A stretch of 64,000 nucleotides of DNA from Leucobacter aridicollis (GTDB taxonomy: Bacteria; Actinomycetota; Actinomycetes; Actinomycetales; Microbacteriaceae), in contig NZ_JACCBD010000001.1 of NCBI RefSeq assembly GCF_013409595.1, positions 1,116,001-1,180,000 of the forward strand. Direction: 5' to 3'. Position 1 is the first letter of the stretch. The number at the start of each line of letters is the position of its first letter. The notes under the pieces are model-generated. The model saw only the letters and a program-made list of their open reading frames with translations. It did not search any database and was not told the DNA's origin. The position numbers and the translations under genes were made by a program. Shown here piece after piece: positions 53,812 to 62,211 of the stretch.

Positions 53812-53844
53812 GGGGCTGGGGCTGGGGCTGGGCCTGGGCCTGGG
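53812..53844 (+). repeat. G-rich hexamer run with quadruplex potential
   Basis: GGGG, GGGG, GGGG, GGG, GGG, GGG separated by CT or CCT, starting 9 bp after the MHS stop codon. The short regular loops satisfy the G-quadruplex pattern on the coding strand. Confidence 0.8.
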
Positions 53845-53927
53845 CTTGGCTTGGCTGGCTGGCTTGAGCCTGGATGGGCCCGACTGGCCTGGCTGAGGCC
53901 GGCCGGGACCCGCACTTCCCGCACGCT

Positions 53928-53985
53928 CGTTCCCCGCTGAACCGTTCCGCCCCATCGTGGGGTGCGGGACGGTCCGCGGGGAACG
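53928..53985. terminator. Long hairpin after the MHS transporter
   Basis: Outer arms CGTTCCCCGC (53928-53937) and GCGGGGAACG (53976-53985), imperfect middle, inner CCCCA-TCG-TGGGG (53950-53962). It lies between convergent genes. Confidence 0.75.
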
Positions 53986-54148
53986 GGGCGTTTGAAGTTG
54001 AGTCAGCGCTTGGTGCGGCCTGGCCGGGCGCTTGTTGCAGCCTGGCCCGGTCTGGCGTCGCTTGGCCGCGGCCCCGAAACACATGAATCTCTTCGGGGCA
54101 CACGCTATTTTCGCGAATTTCGATGTGTTCTCGAGAGAAAGATGTGCC

Positions 54149-55288
54149 TTAGGGGACGCGTGTCAGAGTTGCGGCGATGTCGGGGTCTGGGTGTCTCGCG
54201 GGGTTTCCCGGGGGTGCGACTCCCAATGCGCGGAGATGCGCGGTGAACGCCGCGAGTGTGCGGACTTCTTCGACGCCCCACCGAATCAAGCGCAGCCCCG
54301 TCTTGCCGGTGACCCAATCCGCTCGTCGCTTCTCCTCGTAGACGATTTCCTCGGCTGACTTCCCACCCCGGAAGCGGGCGTCGGTGTACTTCGACCGGCC
54401 GTCGCACTCGCCCCACAGGCCAAGGCTAGGCACGTAGAAGTCCAGGAAGAACGTCCCGCCGTGCGGGCCTTTGACCGGTACTTGGAGATCGACGTCGAGA
54501 CCCAGCTGGGCGAATCTCATGCGGCTGATGGACTCCAAGGGGGAGTCTGCGCGCGGATCAGCGAGTTGGATCATTGCCCGAACGGCAGACGAGCCCAGCC
54601 GGGACTCACACGCGGCGGCGCGGGCCAGCATTTGTGCTCGCCATCCTGAAAGCGCCACCTGGTCGGTCTGCCTGCCAACACGTGCAACGACTCGCAAATG
54701 CGCATCGGCTGCGACGAGGGCAACCCCAAATGCGTCGGAACGGGCAAGATCTGAGAGCGTGCGCTCGGGAGAAGTCGCGACAATGCTGGGTTCGTCAGCG
54801 CGGCCAGTGAGGGGGAGAGCCTCGTCGTCCAGCAGTTCCGCGTTGAATCGCTTGACCACCCGGGACGAACTCGCGCGCCGGCTTGCGCCAACGGTGACAC
54901 TCGTACGAAGCGGATTGCTCGCAAAACCTGCGATCCAGGGTGCCCACACGGGCCAGCGGTGCAGGGTCGCTGCGCTCCGGTGGGAGAAAACTGGTGGCGA
55001 CTTCGGTGAGGGCGTCAGTGAGGGTGCCGCTTGGGCCGTCGGTGTTGCAGATCGTGTCTGCAGCCCATCTGTTGCACGGGCTGCTGCCCGGATTGCGAGA
55101 AGATGCTTCTCCTCGGGGAATGTCGCTCGCCAACGCTCCCCATCAACGTAGTACCCACGACGAATTCGAACGAGTCTCTGCTCGGTGATTGCGCGGGCGA
55201 TGTGGGCGTGGTTGAGCCCTTGCCGAAGCAAATCATCGGTGTGCAACAACTCGTTGGTGGTCTGCGTTAAGCGGGTCTGCGAAGGCAT
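54149..55288 (-). CDS. AbiEi-like/DUF559 (Vsr-type nuclease fold) protein
   Basis: 379 aa. The N-terminus resembles the winged helix of AbiEi-type antitoxins (NELLHTDDLLRQGLNHAHI, LVRIRRGYYVDGERW). The C-terminus has a DUF559/Vsr-like PD-(D/E)xK core: ESISRMRFAQLGL, FFLDFYVPSLGLWGECDGRSKY with D and E as candidate metal ligands, then EEKRRADWVTGKTGLRLIRWG. Such proteins are common singly or in clusters in Microbacteriaceae and are often patchily distributed; their role is unproven. No AbiEii toxin gene is adjacent. The base composition is lower in GC than the neighbours, suggesting horizontal acquisition. Start at ATG 55288. Confidence 0.8.
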   Translation of the reverse strand: MPSQTRLTQTTNELLHTDDLLRQGLNHAHIARAITEQRLVRIRRGYYVDGERWRATFPEEKHLLAIRAAARATDGLQTRSATPTAQAAPSLTPSPKSPPVFSHRSAATLHRWPVWAPWIAGFASNPLRTSVTVGASRRASSSRVVKRFNAELLDDEALPLTGRADEPSIVATSPERTLSDLARSDAFGVALVAADAHLRVVARVGRQTDQVALSGWRAQMLARAAACESRLGSSAVRAMIQLADPRADSPLESISRMRFAQLGLDVDLQVPVKGPHGGTFFLDFYVPSLGLWGECDGRSKYTDARFRGGKSAEEIVYEEKRRADWVTGKTGLRLIRWGVEEVRTLAAFTAHLRALGVAPPGNPARHPDPDIAATLTRVP

Positions 55289-55539
55289 GATTTGAGCTTC
55301 GCAAGCGAGATTGGAACGGAAGCCGAGGCGGGCATGATTGTGGAAAATCGCGTCAAGTGGCGAAGCGCATTGTGCCTGTGGGCGACGCGGCCCGACCTCG
55401 ACCCCGATCCTAGAGCTCGGGGAGGTAGCCCGACTTCCACCACATGTCTTTCGTGTGGTCACATCTTCTTCGGGCGAAATAAGGTGTGCGCTCCTGAAGA
55501 AGGTGTGCTGGGCGCGGGAAGTGTTTAGGGAGGTGTGCT

Positions 55540-55573
55540 CCGGTGCCCCGGCGGCCCCGGTGCCCCGGCGGCC
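55540..55573. repeat. 17-bp tandem repeat, two copies
   Basis: CCGGTGCCCCGGCGGCC twice in direct succession, just beyond the stop of the ThDP enzyme gene. The rest of 55289-55539 holds nothing recognisable. Confidence 0.9.
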
Positions 55574-55583
55574 CGCCCGCGGC

Positions 55584-57476
55584 CTATTCGGCCGGGATGT
55601 CGAGGCCGTTCACCCGCTGCACCTCGCGCTGGTAGTCCGCGACGACGGATCCTGAGACGCGGCAGTCCAGCAGGATGGTGCCGGCGGCTCCTGAAGCCGT
55701 CCATTCCCGGAGGGCCTCAAGGTCGGCGAGCGATTCAACGACCACGCCTGTCGCACCGAGCGCCGACGCGACGCCCGCAAAGTTCACTGTCGGAATGAGC
55801 ATCGGCCCCTTGTCAAGCCCCATCTCGCCGTAGAGGTGCACCTCGGCGCTGTACGCACTGTCGTTCCAGACGACGATGACCTGGCTGCGGGCGGTGCGGA
55901 TCGCCGTCTCGAGATCTGCGAGCGCCATCAGGCCACCGCCATCACCGGTCGACAGCACGACGGTCGACTCGGGGGCCGCGGCAGCGACGCCCGGCACCGT
56001 GCAGAATCCGAGCCCGATGGTCTGGTAGGCGGTGCCGACCATGATCATGCGCTCAGGGGCCGCGACCTGCCAATACATGTTCGCCCAGCCGATGAAGTGT
56101 CCGCCGTCGCTCGTGACGTGGCGGTCCTCCGGAAGGAGTTCGCCGATCTTGGCCGCGACGCCACGCGGGTCAAGGAGGCCGTCGGCGCAGAACTCACTCG
56201 AGCCCGCGAATCGGGATCGCAGGGCGCCGCCGGGCTCAAGTCCCGAAACCGTGTCGCGCCACGCCGCGGTGGTGGCCTCCTCGGAACTTACCGGAGCATC
56301 TCCAAGTGCGTCTCCAAGTGCGTCTCCAAGCGCATCGGCGATCGCGCGCAGCGTCTCGACGGCACCGCCCTGCAGGAGCTGATGCGTCACGGGGTGCACG
56401 GTCTTCGGGGCCGCGACCTGCTCCGTGTCGACGCGGAGCACCGTTGTGCCCTCGCCGAACAGCTCACCAAAACGCATGGTGAACTGGTTGAGGCTGGCGC
56501 CGACGACGAGCACGACGTCGGCCTGCTGCACGACGGCCATCGCTTCGGGCTGGCCGAAGCCGCCGGTGATCCCGAGGTCGTAGTTGGCCTCCGGGAAGAT
56601 TCCCCGTGCGAGCGCGGTCGTTGCCGTGAGCGCGCCGAGCTGGGCCGCGAGCGCCCCGAGTTCGGTAGCGGCCCCGGCGAGGTGCGCGCCATGACCTGCG
56701 ATGATGAGCGGCCGCTTGGCACCGAGCAGGGCCTCGGCGGCGGCCTCGATGCGGTGCGGCGCGGGGACCGTGGAGGTCGAGACGATGGCGCCCGGCATCA
56801 TCGCGGTCGGCGCTGGCGCAGGGGAAGCAGCGGGCTGGGGATCGGCGGCAACCGAGACCGAGAGCTCCGCGAGCACTGCCGGGTCGCTGAGGTCGATCTC
56901 AGTGAGCGAGGTGGAGGTTGGAGCGCCGACGCTGGCGGCGGAAGAGCCCGGGTCCTGCGGCACGATCGCCGCGGTCACGAGATCGTAGGGGAGTCCGAGC
57001 ACGACGGGGCGACGCATGCGGAGGGCGTAGCGGACGGCGCGGTCGACTGTCTCGTCGACGCCTGCCACCCCGAGCGTGAACAGGCGCACCCCGACGGCGG
57101 CGCTCAGCATTTCCTCGTCGACGTCCCAGGGGCGCGGTCCGCCTGAGGGCGCGTCGCCGACGACGACGAGCATCGGGGTGCGCGCCTGGGCGGCTTCCGC
57201 GAGCGCCGTGAGCGTGTTCGTGAAGCCCGCGCCGTAGGTTGTGGTGGCGATCGCAATGTCGCCGCTCACCCGGGTGTACGCGTCGGCGGCCGCGACGGTC
57301 GCTGCCTCGTGCCGCACCGCCGTGTACCTCACGCCGGCCTGCGTGAGGTTGTCGATGAGGTGCGCGTTGCCGTTGCCCATGAGGCCAAAGCTGTGCGCTG
57401 CGTGCCGCGCGAGTGCCTGCGCGGTGGCTGCTGCGAGCGAAACAGGGGTCGACGAATGCGGGTTGGAGAGAGACAT
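55584..57476 (-). CDS. Thiamine-diphosphate-dependent enzyme of unknown substrate
   Basis: 630 aa, acetolactate-synthase-like three-domain architecture. The catalytic Glu is in AVRHEAATVAAADAYTRVSG, the central Rossmann-like domain starts near EALLGAKRPLIIAGHGAH, and the ThDP/Mg motif is VVLSTGDGGGLMALADLETA to VIVVWNDSAYSAE. A 30-residue Pro/Ala insert (about 210-235) and a LGDALGDALGDA repeat are odd. It could be a decarboxylase or carboligase for a 2-keto acid in aromatic metabolism, given the IclR and flavin hydroxylase neighbours. It lies 142 bp downstream of the IclR gene, with AAGGA before its ATG. Function not assignable from sequence. Confidence 0.85.
   Translation of the reverse strand: MSLSNPHSSTPVSLAAATAQALARHAAHSFGLMGNGNAHLIDNLTQAGVRYTAVRHEAATVAAADAYTRVSGDIAIATTTYGAGFTNTLTALAEAAQARTPMLVVVGDAPSGGPRPWDVDEEMLSAAVGVRLFTLGVAGVDETVDRAVRYALRMRRPVVLGLPYDLVTAAIVPQDPGSSAASVGAPTSTSLTEIDLSDPAVLAELSVSVAADPQPAASPAPAPTAMMPGAIVSTSTVPAPHRIEAAAEALLGAKRPLIIAGHGAHLAGAATELGALAAQLGALTATTALARGIFPEANYDLGITGGFGQPEAMAVVQQADVVLVVGASLNQFTMRFGELFGEGTTVLRVDTEQVAAPKTVHPVTHQLLQGGAVETLRAIADALGDALGDALGDAPVSSEEATTAAWRDTVSGLEPGGALRSRFAGSSEFCADGLLDPRGVAAKIGELLPEDRHVTSDGGHFIGWANMYWQVAAPERMIMVGTAYQTIGLGFCTVPGVAAAAPESTVVLSTGDGGGLMALADLETAIRTARSQVIVVWNDSAYSAEVHLYGEMGLDKGPMLIPTVNFAGVASALGATGVVVESLADLEALREWTASGAAGTILLDCRVSGSVVADYQREVQRVNGLDIPAE
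56299..56334 (-). repeat. 12-bp in-frame tandem repeat in the ThDP enzyme gene
   Basis: Three units of TCTCCAAGTGCG (third unit variant) encode LGDA repeats at the boundary before the ThDP-binding domain. In-frame length variation is likely. Confidence 0.85.
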
Positions 57477-57618
57477 CTACGAATCCTTCGTTGGATCGAG
57501 CGGTGAATGATGACCGTGTATGTCTCGCGAATCCTCGCAGCAGCGCCCCTTTTTCGGGTGCCTTACCCGGCGCAGCGGGTGGACAATCTGTAGTGTAGCG
57601 GATCGCGGCCGCGCCGGC

Positions 57619-58344
57619 CTATCGGTAGCTTGCGAGCACCTCGCGCGCGGCGCGGTGGAGCCGCGCGGCGACGGCATCGACCGATTCTGGCAGCCGGAAG
57701 TGGACGATCGCGACCGCCGCTGGTGGCTCGCCGGGGATGCGCAGCGGCACGGCGATCGAGGTCACGCCGTCGATGACCTCGCTCTCGCTCAGCGCGTATC
57801 CGAGTGCTCGAGCTTCAAGTGCTGCTGGGCTCGCCTCGGGCCCGCCGAGGGCCGCCTCGCGTTCGGCGGGGGAGAGCGTCGACTCGATCGCGTGGCCGGG
57901 GGCGCCGCGGTCCCACGGGTGCCGAACGCCCGGGTTTCGCGCGATGCTTGCGTCGACGTTGCCTGGCTCCACGGACGCGAGCGTGACGATGTCGCCGGCG
58001 TCGAGCACGGTGAGGAACGCGGTCATCCCGAGGTCGTGCGCGAGCTCGGTGAGCACGGGGGCTGCGGCGGTGTTGAGGTGCGGTGCGACACCGTGGGCGA
58101 GCGCTGCGATGCGCGGGCCGAGACGGATGAGCCCGGCGTCGTCTCGGATCGCGAACCGGTGGTCTTCGAGCGTGCGGAGGAGCCGGTAGGTGTTGGACCG
58201 GTGCACGCCGAGCTCCTCGGAAAGGCGGGCGATCGAGATGGGGGATCCCGCCTCTGCCAGTATCTCCAGCGCGCGCAGGCCGCGTGCGAGCGTCTGGGAT
58301 CCCGCGGTCTGGGCAGGCGAGCCGGCGGGCGTGTTGGGGGCCAA
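57619..58344 (-). CDS. IclR family regulator, PcaR/PobR-like
   Basis: About 241 aa. Winged helix (TLARGLRALEILAEAGSPIS, ELGVHRSNTYRLLRTLEDHRF) and IclR effector domain (PVLTELAHDLGMTAFLTVLD, HPWDRGAPGHAIESTLSP). I placed the start at TTG 58344 behind GAGGAG; an in-frame TTG at 58431 would lie inside the operator. It is divergent from the flavin hydroxylase gene and followed by the ThDP enzyme gene. The intergenic GTTCAAATATCGAAC resembles sites used by IclR-type regulators of protocatechuate and hydroxybenzoate genes. Confidence 0.88.
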   Translation of the reverse strand: MAPNTPAGSPAQTAGSQTLARGLRALEILAEAGSPISIARLSEELGVHRSNTYRLLRTLEDHRFAIRDDAGLIRLGPRIAALAHGVAPHLNTAAAPVLTELAHDLGMTAFLTVLDAGDIVTLASVEPGNVDASIARNPGVRHPWDRGAPGHAIESTLSPAEREAALGGPEASPAALEARALGYALSESEVIDGVTSIAVPLRIPGEPPAAVAIVHFRLPESVDAVAARLHRAAREVLASYR

Positions 58345-58411
58345 GAGCGCTCCTCTGTTGTGATCGGTCGGTGTTGTGCGATGCGGCGCACACCCATACA
58401 CTGGTGTGCAG

Positions 58412-58440
58412 TATTCGAATTTAGTGTTCAAATATCGAAC
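58412..58440. promoter_or_regulatory. IclR-type operator cluster before the flavin hydroxylase
   Basis: GTTCAAATATCGAAC (58426-58440, arms GTTC/GAAC) and an adjoining ATTCGAAT palindrome (58413-58420). The spacing suggests two or three half-sites, as known for PcaU/PobR-type operators. Confidence 0.65.
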
Positions 58441-58476
58441 ACGAGGCTCTCGGGCACAATGAAGTGAGGTTCACCC

Positions 58477-60384
58477 ATGCAGTTCCACCATCATGGCTAT
58501 GTTTCCACGGATCCGCGCGTGCTGCCAGCCGCCGGCGTGGGGCTCGATCGCCCGGAGGAGCTGCCAGACGAAGTGGACGTGCTGATCGTCGGGTCCGGTC
58601 CGGCAGGCATCGTCGCGGCGGCCCAGCTCGCGCAGTTCCCAAACGTCGTCACCCGCGTCGTCGAGCGCCGCGACTCGCGCCTCGTGCTCGGCCAGGCCGA
58701 CGGTATCCAGGCCCGCAGCGTCGAGACGTTCCAGGCGTTCGGGTTCGCCAGGCAGATCATCGACGAGGCGTACCAGATCACGGAGACGAACTTCTGGACT
58801 CCCGACCCGGAGAACCCGCAGCACATCGTCCGCAGCTCGGCCACCGACGACGACCCGGCCGGCATCAGCGAGTTCCCGCACCTCATCGTGAACCAGGCGC
58901 GCGTGATCGACTACTTCGCCGAGTACGCGCGCCGGGCTCCCGCGCGCGGCGACGTCGACTACGGCTACGAGTTCGAGGGCCTTGAGGTCGGCTCGGGCGA
59001 CTACCCCGTCGCGGTCACGCTCCGCGAAGTCACCGGGCAGAGCGGCGCTGGGATCAACGCCGAAGCGGCCGCCGACGCCGCGCGCGGGGCGACGCGCGTC
59101 GTGCATGCGAAGTACGTGATCGGCGCCGACGGGGCAAGCTCCCGCGTGCGGCGGTCGATCGGAGGATCGCTGTCAGGATCGACGTCGATGCATGCCTGGG
59201 GCGTCATGGACGTCCTCGCGGTCACAGACTTCCCCGATGTCCGGAAGAAATGCATCATCCACTCGGAGGCCGGAAGCATCCTGCACATCCCGCGCGAGGG
59301 GAACCACCTGTGCCGGATCTACGTGGACCTCGGAGAGGTCGCCGAGGGCGACGATCGTAAGGTCCGCGACACGCCCCTTGAGGAGATTATCGCGCGCGCG
59401 AACGCGATCCTCAGCCCCTACACGATCGACGTCAGGGACGTCCCCTGGCACAGCGTGTACGAGGTTGGTCATCGCCTGACCGATCGCTTTGACGACGCGG
59501 AGACCTCGCCCGACGGCACGGGCCGCGTGTTCCTCATGGGCGACGCCTGCCACACCCACAGCGCCAAGGCTGGCCAGGGCATGAACGTGTCGATGCAGGA
59601 CGGCTGGAACCTGGGCTGGAAGCTCGGCTACGTGCTCGAGGGGCGCAGCCCCGAGTCGCTGCTTGCGACCTACTCGGAGGAGCGCCGCGTCACCGCCAAG
59701 AACCTCATCGATTTCGACCGCGAGTGGTCGACGCTCATGGCGAAGAAGCCGGAGGAGTTCGATTCGCCCTCGCAGCTCGAGGAGTTCTACGTGCAGACCG
59801 CCGAGTTCCCCGCGGGCTTCATGACGGAGTACACCGATTCGATGCTCACCGGTACACTCGAGCACCAGGCGCTCGCCGCAGGCTTCCCGATTGGCAAGCG
59901 TTTCAAGTCGGTGATGACGACGCGCGTGGCCGATGCCGTGCCAGTGCACCTCGGCCACCACCACCGTGCCGACGGCCGCTACCGCGTGTACGTGTTCGCA
60001 GACCGATCGGGCGAGCAGCTCGCGCGCTGGGCCGACTGGCTCCTCGAGAACCCGGCGTCGCCGATTACGCGCTTCACCCCGGCTGACGCCGATCTCGACG
60101 CGATCTTTGACGTGAAGGCCGTGCTGCAGCAGCCACACCGCGAGGTGCGCATCGAGGAGCAGTCGAAGCTGTTCCTGCCCGCGTCCGGCCCGCTCGGCAT
60201 GACCGACTACGAGAAGATCTACGCGGCGAATGCTGGCGAGGACATCTTCGAGCTGCGCGACGTCAGCCGGGACGGCGCGGTCGTCGTCGTGCGCCCGGAC
60301 CAGTACGTCGCGGCGGTGCTTCCGCTCGACGCGCCTGAGGCGCTCGCCGAGTTCCTCTCGACGGCCTTCCTCGACCGCCGCTGA
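58477..60384 (+). CDS. FAD-dependent aromatic hydroxylase, 3-hydroxybenzoate 4-monooxygenase-like
   Basis: 635 aa, PHBH-fold flavoprotein with C-terminal thioredoxin-like domain, as in phenol 2-monooxygenase and MobA. FAD motifs are VDVLIVGSGPAGIVAAAQLAQ, IGADGASSRVRRSI and GRVFLMGDACHTHSAKAGQGMNVSMQD. Length and N-terminal HHHGYVSTDPR fit MobA, which turns 3-hydroxybenzoate into protocatechuate using NADPH and O2. Protocatechuate ring-cleavage genes are not in the window. A GTGAGG site precedes the ATG at 58477. Control by the divergent IclR gene is likely. Confidence 0.88.
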   Translation: MQFHHHGYVSTDPRVLPAAGVGLDRPEELPDEVDVLIVGSGPAGIVAAAQLAQFPNVVTRVVERRDSRLVLGQADGIQARSVETFQAFGFARQIIDEAYQITETNFWTPDPENPQHIVRSSATDDDPAGISEFPHLIVNQARVIDYFAEYARRAPARGDVDYGYEFEGLEVGSGDYPVAVTLREVTGQSGAGINAEAAADAARGATRVVHAKYVIGADGASSRVRRSIGGSLSGSTSMHAWGVMDVLAVTDFPDVRKKCIIHSEAGSILHIPREGNHLCRIYVDLGEVAEGDDRKVRDTPLEEIIARANAILSPYTIDVRDVPWHSVYEVGHRLTDRFDDAETSPDGTGRVFLMGDACHTHSAKAGQGMNVSMQDGWNLGWKLGYVLEGRSPESLLATYSEERRVTAKNLIDFDREWSTLMAKKPEEFDSPSQLEEFYVQTAEFPAGFMTEYTDSMLTGTLEHQALAAGFPIGKRFKSVMTTRVADAVPVHLGHHHRADGRYRVYVFADRSGEQLARWADWLLENPASPITRFTPADADLDAIFDVKAVLQQPHREVRIEEQSKLFLPASGPLGMTDYEKIYAANAGEDIFELRDVSRDGAVVVVRPDQYVAAVLPLDAPEALAEFLSTAFLDRR

Positions 60385-60433
60385 GTAGGTGGCGCGGGTG
60401 TGCGGGGCAGCGGCGACGCGCACCCGCGCGCCG

Positions 60434-60886
60434 CTAGAGCAGCTGGTGCTGCCTGCGGGCGATGAGTCCGCGGAGCATGATCGCTGTTGACGTGCGGATC
60501 ACGCCGCGGCACTTCATGATCTCCTGCGTAACGCGGTAGACGTCGTCGGCGTCGCGTGCGACGATCTCGATGGCAAGGTCGCTCGGGCCCGAGACCGCGA
60601 AGCACTCGGTGATCTCGGGGATGAGTTCGAGGTCGGCGATCATTCCCTCGAGCTCCTCTTGGTTCGCCTCAGCGGTGATCCGCGCGCGGAGCGGCCAGCC
60701 GAGCGCCGGCGGGTCGAGGCGGAGCGAGTTCGCGCGGAGCGCGCCGGACGTCTGAAGCTTGTCGAGCCGGGTGTGCACGGTGCCGCGCGCGAGTCCGAGC
60801 CGATACGCGATGGCCTGCACGGTGGCCCGCGGGTCGGCGTCGAGGACCGTGAGGATCCGGCGGTCGGTGGCGTCAAGGACATGCAT
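60434..60886 (-). CDS. Lrp/AsnC family regulator
   Basis: About 150 aa. Helix-turn-helix (LDATDRRILTVLDADPRATVQAIAYRLGLARGTVHTRL split over residues 4-41) followed by the RAM ligand domain (LRARITAEANQEEL, CFAVSGPSDLAIEIVARDADD). The start at ATG 60886 is preferred over ATG 60922 because TAACTT lies 7 nt upstream (leaderless). It is divergent from the amino-acid dehydrogenase gene, so amino-acid-responsive control of that gene is likely. A CACCCGGGTG palindrome (60904-60913) lies at its promoter. Confidence 0.9.
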   Translation of the reverse strand: MHVLDATDRRILTVLDADPRATVQAIAYRLGLARGTVHTRLDKLQTSGALRANSLRLDPPALGWPLRARITAEANQEELEGMIADLELIPEITECFAVSGPSDLAIEIVARDADDVYRVTQEIMKCRGVIRTSTAIMLRGLIARRQHQLL

Positions 60887-60903
60887 ACTGTTCAAGTTAG
60901 TCC

Positions 60904-60913
60904 CACCCGGGTG
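60904..60913. promoter_or_regulatory. Palindrome at the lrp-type promoter
   Basis: CACCCGGGTG, perfect 10-bp palindrome just upstream of the TAACTT -10 element (60899-60894). Candidate autoregulatory site. Confidence 0.45.
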
Positions 60914-60953
60914 AGAATTCATCGATCAAAACGATCAATAACTCGGGCGCCAC

Positions 60954-60983
60954 TTGTCGGATCCGCTAGCGGTCGATTGAATT
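60954..60983 (+). promoter_or_regulatory. Predicted promoter of the amino-acid dehydrogenase gene
   Basis: TTGTCG (60954-60959), 18-bp spacer, TGAATT (60978-60983), 6 nt before the ATG (leaderless). The spacer holds the perfect palindrome CCGCTAGCGG (60963-60972), a candidate repressor site. Confidence 0.5.
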
Positions 60984-60989
60984 CTCGGC

Positions 60990-62072
60990 ATGACTAGTGC
61001 TTCTACCCTGACCCAGCCCGCCCTCACCGACGAGAGCGCGACTGCAGAATTTCCGTTCCTCGACCACGAGAAGGTCAACATTTCGACAGGCGCCCGGTCG
61101 GGGCTCACGATTATCGTCGCCGTGCACAGCACAACGCTCGGCCCCGCGCTCGGCGGCTGCCGCGTGTGGAGCTACAGCGGCTGGGGTGAGGCGCTCGCCG
61201 ACGCGCTGCGGCTGTCGCGCGGCATGACCTCGAAGAACGCGCTCGCGGGCCTGCAGCTCGGCGGCGGCAAGTCAGTCATCGTGCTTGAGCCGGGCCAGCA
61301 GCTCACTGGCGAGCTGCGTCGCAACGCGTTCCTCGATCTCGGCGACGCGGTCGAGGCGCTCGGCGGGGCATACCTCACCGCCGAGGACGTTGGCACGACG
61401 GCCGCCGACATGGCCGTCGTCTCCGAGGTCACCGAGCACGCAGTCGGCCTGCCCGCGGACCAGGGCGGCCTGGGCGATCCCGGCGCCTACACGGCCCGCG
61501 GCGTGTACTCCGCGCTGCGCGAGACGCTTCGCCGCACGCACGGCAGCACTGACCCGAAGGGGCGCAAGATCACCATCGTGGGCCTCGGCCACGTCGGGTC
61601 GGCGCTCGCCGAGCGCCTCGCCGCCGAGGGCGCGGTGCTCACCCTGTCCGACATCAACGAGGCAAAGCGGGAGCTCGCCTCGGGGCTCGGAGCCGACTGG
61701 GTCGCGCCTGCGGACGCCCACCGCGTTCCCGCGGACGTCTTCATGCCTGCCGGTGTCGGCGGCATGCTCTCGCCGCAGGTGATCGACGAGCTCGAGGTTG
61801 CCGCGGTCGTTGGCCCGGCGAACAACCAGCTCGCGCAGGCCGACGGCGCCGAGCAGCTCGCGGCGCGCGGCATTCTTTACGCCCCCGACTATCTCGTGAA
61901 TGCGGGCGGCGTCCTCTACCTCGGCGCCGAGGACGACACGATCGACGAGCGTATTGCGCGCATCGACGCGATCGGCGACACGCTGTCGCGAGTCTTCGAT
62001 GAGGCCGAGTCGCGTGGCATCACCACAGTGGTCGCTGCAGACAACCTCGTGAACGAGCTACTCGGAAGGTAG
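60990..62072 (+). CDS. Leu/Val/Phe-type amino-acid dehydrogenase
   Basis: 360 aa, Glu/Leu/Phe/Val dehydrogenase family: reversible NAD-dependent oxidative deamination of an amino acid to its 2-oxo acid. The substrate domain has GPALGGCRVW, GMTSKNALAGLQLGGGKSVI with the catalytic lysine, and LTAEDVGTTAADM. The NAD domain shows ITIVGLGHVGSALAERL, and the end has LVNAGGVLYLGAE. Length is typical of leucine, valine or phenylalanine dehydrogenase, which cannot be told apart by eye. Divergent Lrp/AsnC regulation supports a role in branched-chain or aromatic amino-acid catabolism. Confidence 0.92.
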   Translation: MTSASTLTQPALTDESATAEFPFLDHEKVNISTGARSGLTIIVAVHSTTLGPALGGCRVWSYSGWGEALADALRLSRGMTSKNALAGLQLGGGKSVIVLEPGQQLTGELRRNAFLDLGDAVEALGGAYLTAEDVGTTAADMAVVSEVTEHAVGLPADQGGLGDPGAYTARGVYSALRETLRRTHGSTDPKGRKITIVGLGHVGSALAERLAAEGAVLTLSDINEAKRELASGLGADWVAPADAHRVPADVFMPAGVGGMLSPQVIDELEVAAVVGPANNQLAQADGAEQLAARGILYAPDYLVNAGGVLYLGAEDDTIDERIARIDAIGDTLSRVFDEAESRGITTVVAADNLVNELLGR

Positions 62073-62093
62073 CGCTCTCACGCGGGATTCCGC

Positions 62094-62130
62094 AACGCAC
62101 CCGCCTGGCCATAAGCCGGACGGGTGCGTT
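62094..62130 (+). terminator. Terminator after the amino-acid dehydrogenase
   Basis: AACGCACCCG (62094-62103) pairs with CGGGTGCGTT (62121-62130), with further inner GGC/GCC pairing, 21 bp past the stop and followed by GTTCT. Confidence 0.8.
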
Positions 62131-62211
62131 GTTCTGTGGGACGAACCGGGGTGGGTGCTCTCGTTTGCGCTCACAACCGTGCGCGTCTCGGCAGCCACTA
62201 GTCTGCTCAGT

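Larger units (their letters stand above)
53804..54148. other. Intergenic region without a gene
   Basis: 345 bp between convergent genes. It contains a G-rich hexamer run (53812-53844), further CTGG/TGGC simple sequence, and a long terminator hairpin (53928-53985). The last 100 bp are lower in GC and carry nothing recognisable. Confidence 0.65.
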
